Positions 60,809 to 64,000 of a stretch of 64,000 bases of DNA are shown one piece after another. The stretch covers positions 2,434,001 through 2,498,000 of the forward strand of contig NZ_ARWA01000001.1 in the NCBI RefSeq assembly GCF_000385335.1, written 5' to 3'. The notes under the pieces were generated by a model, which saw only the letters and a list, made by a program, of their open reading frames with translations, was not told the origin of the DNA and did not search any database. A program made the translations under genes and the position numbers. The first letter of the stretch is position 1. Each line of letters starts with the position of its first letter. The stretch comes from Methyloferula stellata AR4 (lineage in GTDB: Bacteria; Pseudomonadota; Alphaproteobacteria; Rhizobiales; Beijerinckiaceae).

Positions 60809-63028
60809 CTAAGCCAAGCCGCGCAAAAGGCTTGCGTAGAATTTCACATAAGGCGCGCTTTCAGGATGCGCCTGCGCGGCGGCGACGATCTGGTGGATCT
60901 TGATGTCTTTTCGCTCGACGGCCGAAAGCACAGCCTCGTGCAACGTGAGGAATGATTTGAAATCGGCGGACTCCTCCTTCGCCGATCCATGCAGGGCGAA
61001 GACGCGCAATGCGTGACTCTTGCCCTTGAGATCGATGTCGCCGAGGCCGACGAAGAGAAAACCCGGCGCCGCTTCGACGGTCGTTTCCGAGACGATGATC
61101 GGGACGCCCAGCACCTTGGTCGTCGCTTCGAGCCGCGCTGCGATATTCACCGTATCGCCGACGATTGAATAGTCGAAGCGATGTTGCGATCCGATATTGC
61201 CGACGAAGACTTCGCCGGACGAAATGCCGATCCCGATGTCGATCGGCTGATGTGAGCGTCCGGCTTCGATTGTCTCGGCTGCGACTCTCGCGTCGATCAA
61301 AGCGACCGTTTCGCGCATGGCGAGCGCCGCCCGGCAGGCGTGTCCGGCATGATGTGGAACATCGGTCGGCGCGTTCCAGAAGGCCATCAATCCATCGCCG
61401 ATATATTTGTCGAGCGTGCCGTTTTCATTGAGCACGATCTCGGTCAGCGGCGTGTGCAGCATATTGAGAAATTGCACGACCTCTTGCGCCGAAAGGGCTT
61501 CGGCCCGCGCGGTGAAATCGCGGATATCGCTGAAGAGCACAGTCACATCCCTTGCTTCACCGCCGAGCTGAAGACGCGATGGATCTTCCGCCAGACGCTC
61601 CACCAGCGCGGGCGCGAGATAGCGCGCGAAGGCCTGACGCACGAAGCGTCTTTGGCGTTCCGAACGGCGGTAGACGGCGACCGTCATCGTTGTATAGGAG
61701 GCGAGCGATGTCGCAGCGGGCAGCAGCGGATCGAACAGAAGATCGGCCCGCAAGAAAGCCAGAAAGCTCGCACCTGCGAAACCGGCGATCACAAAAAAGG
61801 TAAAGAGCGCGGCGGCGACCGGGTTGGCGAAGCGCGCCAATAAGGTGGCCGTGAGGCCGCCGAGAACGAGGAGGAAAGCCTCAAGTCCCGGCGCATAATC
61901 CGGCCGCGCCAGATGCGCGCCGGAGGCGATATGCTCGATCACTTCGGCATGAATATCGACGCCGGGGACAGCGGCTTCCAATGGCGTCGAGCGAATATCC
62001 GCTTGCGCCGAGGCGCTTGAGCCGATGAGCATGATCCTGTCGCGGATATCGTCAGCGCTGGTGAACCCATCGAGCACGCGCCATGCCGGAATGCGGCGGC
62101 CCGCTTGCGTTCCTGCGAAGCGGACGCGCACCATGCCGTCCGATTCCGTATCGATCAGGGCATTGCCGATCTTGACCGAGATAATGCCGGTCGATGCGCC
62201 ATAGGCCTGCGCGCCGGAGGCGTTGGAGGATTTCACGACGATCGTATCGGCGCCTTGGGCCACGCGCAAAGCTTCGGTGTCGAGCGAAGGCACCAGCATC
62301 GGGGCGCCATGAGCATCATCGAGCGCAAAGAGCAAAGGCGCTTTTCGCACGATGAGATCGCGGTCGGGCAGCCAATTGATGGCGCCGAGTCCTGTCGTCT
62401 TCTCGGTCAGGCGCGGCAGAGGCAGGATGGCGCTGTGAAACCGCGTCAGAAACGGAATCGGATCGTCGCCGATCGTCGCAAATCCGGTCTTGATCGGAAT
62501 GTCGCGCGGCGCGCCTTCGAAAGTCAGCACGAATGCGAGAACCGAAGGGATCGTGCCCAATGTATCCGCGAGGCTATCGGTCTTGATCAGGCCTTTGGCG
62601 ACAAGCGCGTCGCGAAAAGCGTCGCGCTCGGGGATATCCGGCAATTGCGTCAGCATGTTTTCCGGCGTGAGACGGTCTCGTTCGGCGAAGAGAACGTCGA
62701 AAACCACAGCGGCCGCACCGAGTTCATTGAGTTTTTCGGCAAGGTCCGAGAGCCGGCTGCGCGGCCAGGGCCATTGCCCGAGCTTTTCGAGCGAGGCATC
62801 GTCGATGTCGATGACGCGGACGGGCAGATCCGGCGTCCACGCGCGGGGACTGAGGCGTTGATAATTGTCGAAAATGAGATTGCGGAGATTGTCGGCGACG
62901 GGCGGATTGGCAAAGCAGATCGCAAGGCCGATGGCGATCGGCGCGCACCACAGAGCTGCGCCGAGGCTCGCGCGCCAAAGCTTCGCTAGCTGATCTTCCA
63001 GTCCAATGATCAGCGAGGGCTTGTCCAC
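60809..63028 (-). CDS. CHASE2-domain class III adenylate cyclase
   Basis: A 739-residue membrane cyclase. One N-terminal helix (about 25-42) is followed by an extracytoplasmic CHASE2 domain (about 45-365; RVIDIDDASLEKLGQWPWPR, AAAVVFDVLFAE, IMLIGSSASAQADIRSTPL), three membrane helices (about 375-450) and a cytoplasmic class III cyclase domain with VTVLFSDIRDFTARAE, GTLDKYIGDGLMAFWNAP and FDYSIVGDTVNIAARLEATT. The metal aspartates, the adenine-specifying Lys and Asp, and the Asn/Arg pair are all present, so cAMP production is likely. It lies three bases after xthA's stop on the same strand. Confidence 0.9.
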   Translation of the reverse strand: MDKPSLIIGLEDQLAKLWRASLGAALWCAPIAIGLAICFANPPVADNLRNLIFDNYQRLSPRAWTPDLPVRVIDIDDASLEKLGQWPWPRSRLSDLAEKLNELGAAAVVFDVLFAERDRLTPENMLTQLPDIPERDAFRDALVAKGLIKTDSLADTLGTIPSVLAFVLTFEGAPRDIPIKTGFATIGDDPIPFLTRFHSAILPLPRLTEKTTGLGAINWLPDRDLIVRKAPLLFALDDAHGAPMLVPSLDTEALRVAQGADTIVVKSSNASGAQAYGASTGIISVKIGNALIDTESDGMVRVRFAGTQAGRRIPAWRVLDGFTSADDIRDRIMLIGSSASAQADIRSTPLEAAVPGVDIHAEVIEHIASGAHLARPDYAPGLEAFLLVLGGLTATLLARFANPVAAALFTFFVIAGFAGASFLAFLRADLLFDPLLPAATSLASYTTMTVAVYRRSERQRRFVRQAFARYLAPALVERLAEDPSRLQLGGEARDVTVLFSDIRDFTARAEALSAQEVVQFLNMLHTPLTEIVLNENGTLDKYIGDGLMAFWNAPTDVPHHAGHACRAALAMRETVALIDARVAAETIEAGRSHQPIDIGIGISSGEVFVGNIGSQHRFDYSIVGDTVNIAARLEATTKVLGVPIIVSETTVEAAPGFLFVGLGDIDLKGKSHALRVFALHGSAKEESADFKSFLTLHEAVLSAVERKDIKIHQIVAAAQAHPESAPYVKFYASLLRGLA

Positions 63029-63031
63029 GCG

Positions 63032-63817
63032 TCACGCGAGATCGATGCGGATCGGTACGTGATCCGACGGCTTCTCCTCGGCGCGCCGCTCCTTGTCGAT
63101 CGTCACCTTCAAAAGCCGGTCGGCTGCCTGCGGCGACAAGAGGAGATGGTCGATCCTGATGCCTTTGTTGCGCTGCCAGGCGCCGGCCTGATAGTCCCAA
63201 AATGTATAGAGCCCGGCATCGTCTGTCGTCGCGCGCAAGGCATCTGTCAGGCCGAGATTGAGCAGCGTGCGAAAGCGTGCGCGCGTCTCCGGCAGGAACA
63301 GCGCATCGTTGACCCAGGCAGCCGGATCATAGGCGTCGCGCGCGTCCGGAATGACATTGTAATCGCCGGCAAAGACGAGCGGCTCCTCATAGGCGAGCAA
63401 GGTCTTCGCATGCGCGATCAGCCGGTCCATCCAGCCGAGCTTGTAGGGGTATTTATCCGTGTCGGGCGGATTGCCGTTGGGCAGATAGAGGCAGGCGACA
63501 CGCACGACGCCGGCGCCGTCCGGGATGATCGCCTCGATATAGCGCGCATGTTCGTCGCTGGGGTCGCCCGGCAGGCCGCGCGTCACTTCGGGCGGGGCTT
63601 TGGAAAGGATCGCGACGCCGTTGAAGCCTTTCTGGCCGTGGGTCGCCACATTATAGCCAAGCGCCTCGACCTCCAGGCGCGGGAAGGCTTCGTCCACGCA
63701 TTTGATTTCCTGCAGGCAGAGAACGTCGGGGCCAACATCCTTCAAATAGCGAAGCAGGTGTTCCGTTCTTTGCCGGACGGAATTGACGTTCCAGGTGGCG
63801 ATTTGCACGGCGGTCAT
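63032..63817 (-). CDS. xthA: XthA, exodeoxyribonuclease III
   Basis: An endonuclease/exonuclease/phosphatase-fold enzyme for repair of abasic DNA. Motifs are IATWNVNSVRQR, VLCLQEIKCVD (metal Glu), YLPNGNPP, FAGDYNVIPDA, IRIDHLLLS and the catalytic SDHVPIRIDL at the C terminus. ATG 63817 (MTAVQIATWN) is given, but GGAGG sits directly against it; GTG 63808 (MQIATWNVNS) has GGAGG nine bases upstream and matches the family start better. It probably forms a transcript with the cyclase gene downstream (three-base gap), without evident functional link. Confidence 0.93.
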   Translation of the reverse strand: MTAVQIATWNVNSVRQRTEHLLRYLKDVGPDVLCLQEIKCVDEAFPRLEVEALGYNVATHGQKGFNGVAILSKAPPEVTRGLPGDPSDEHARYIEAIIPDGAGVVRVACLYLPNGNPPDTDKYPYKLGWMDRLIAHAKTLLAYEEPLVFAGDYNVIPDARDAYDPAAWVNDALFLPETRARFRTLLNLGLTDALRATTDDAGLYTFWDYQAGAWQRNKGIRIDHLLLSPQAADRLLKVTIDKERRAEEKPSDHVPIRIDLA

Positions 63818-63835
63818 CCTCCAGCGGCGCCTAGA

Positions 63836-63881
63836 GCATGAACCCGAAAAGTCGGCTCGACCCTTCGCAATAAGATCATGC
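63836..63881. repeat. Palindromic repeat, GCATGATC/CCGAAAAGT family, decayed inner arm
   Basis: GCATGAAC, CCGAAAAGTCGGC ... and GATCATGC. The outer ends are kept but the right inner arm is altered (CCCTTCGC instead of ACTTTTCGG). A further left half-copy, GCATGATCCCGGAAAACG, follows at 63899-63916. Both lie upstream of xthA. Confidence 0.65.
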
Positions 63882-63943
63882 GTCAAAACAAGCTTAGAGC
63901 ATGATCCCGGAAAACGATCGCGCTCTGGAGGACCTATCTTAAC

Positions 63944-63974
63944 AGAAAACGCATCCAGGTTGCCCTGGATGCGT
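63944..63974 (-). terminator. Intrinsic terminator of a minus-strand gene beyond the window
   Basis: On the minus strand ACGCATCCAGG-GCAA-CCTGGATGCGT is a perfect 11-bp stem followed by TTTCTG (TTTT counting the last stem base). It should end a transcript entering from the right edge. Confidence 0.75.
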
Positions 63975-64000
63975 CGTGTTCGGCTTATCGAGCCGGTATC

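Noticed and set aside
1-64000. CRISPR arrays, tRNA/rRNA genes, prophage or transposase genes
   Set aside because: No regularly spaced direct repeats, no cloverleaf or rRNA-like segments in the gaps, and no integrase, transposase or phage structural proteins were found by reading.

Overview
The window is a gene-dense, GC-rich chromosomal segment of an alphaproteobacterium. Gene content and order point to the order Hyphomicrobiales (Rhizobiales): a sufD-sufS-sufT-sufA tail, erpA/dgt/argS/SPOR/nagZ/scpA/scpB, opgG-opgH, an ExoR-like Sel1 protein, a MctP-type permease with DUF3311, and several palindromic intergenic repeat families common in that order. A Beijerinckiaceae-like host is plausible but is inference only. 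I see no rRNA, tRNA, CRISPR array, prophage or insertion sequence with a transposase.

Layout. 1-3135: end of the SUF iron-sulfur operon (sufD partial, sufS, sufT, a strong terminator, then sufA). 3258-4462: two tandem GlcG/HbpS-like secreted proteins. 4564-6913 (minus): RhlE-type helicase and erpA. 7042-14502 (plus): dgt, argS, a SPOR-domain protein, nagZ, scpA, scpB. 14723-22707 (minus): a signalling block (hybrid-less histidine kinase, receiver-cyclase, Crp-family regulator, cation antiporter), then an AsmA protein and a DUF2147 protein. 22838-25614 (plus): sugar epimerase-like protein, folD and a second Crp/Fnr regulator. 25675-30486 (minus): FTR1 permease and opgG-opgH for periplasmic glucans. 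30720-33985 (plus): glmU and glmS, the two UDP-GlcNAc supply enzymes. 33996-36517 is the most accessory-looking stretch: a small GIY-YIG nuclease gene bracketed by two palindromic repeats, a gamma-glutamylcyclotransferase-fold protein, and two AT-richer unknown genes. 36518-42182 (plus): thiL, hppA (proton pyrophosphatase) and thrS, separated by repeat-filled gaps. 42226-48696 (minus): a small orphan gene, a COG4705 membrane protein, a MctP-like symporter with its DUF3311 partner, and a YfhO-like membrane protein overlapping a secreted beta-rich protein. 49092-63817: nitroreductase, DUF2336, nudix hydrolase/NAD kinase, valS, mntR, ilvD/exoR-like, DUF4260, DUF72, a CHASE2 cyclase and xthA.

How genes work together. 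Fe-S assembly is represented by the SUF genes and erpA; cell-envelope building by glmU/glmS, nagZ, SPOR, opgGH, AsmA and YfhO; chromosome segregation by scpAB. Cyclic-nucleotide signalling is unusually prominent: two class III cyclases and two Crp-family proteins, with one cyclase translationally coupled to one Crp protein.

Most genes are ordinary housekeeping genes. The best candidates for something undescribed are the repeat-bracketed GIY-YIG unit (33996-34486), the kinase/receiver-cyclase/Crp/antiporter module (14723-20301), and the two-gene unknown insert (35110-36420). Starts were moved from the longest possible frame where a ribosome binding site, family length or conserved N terminus argued for it.
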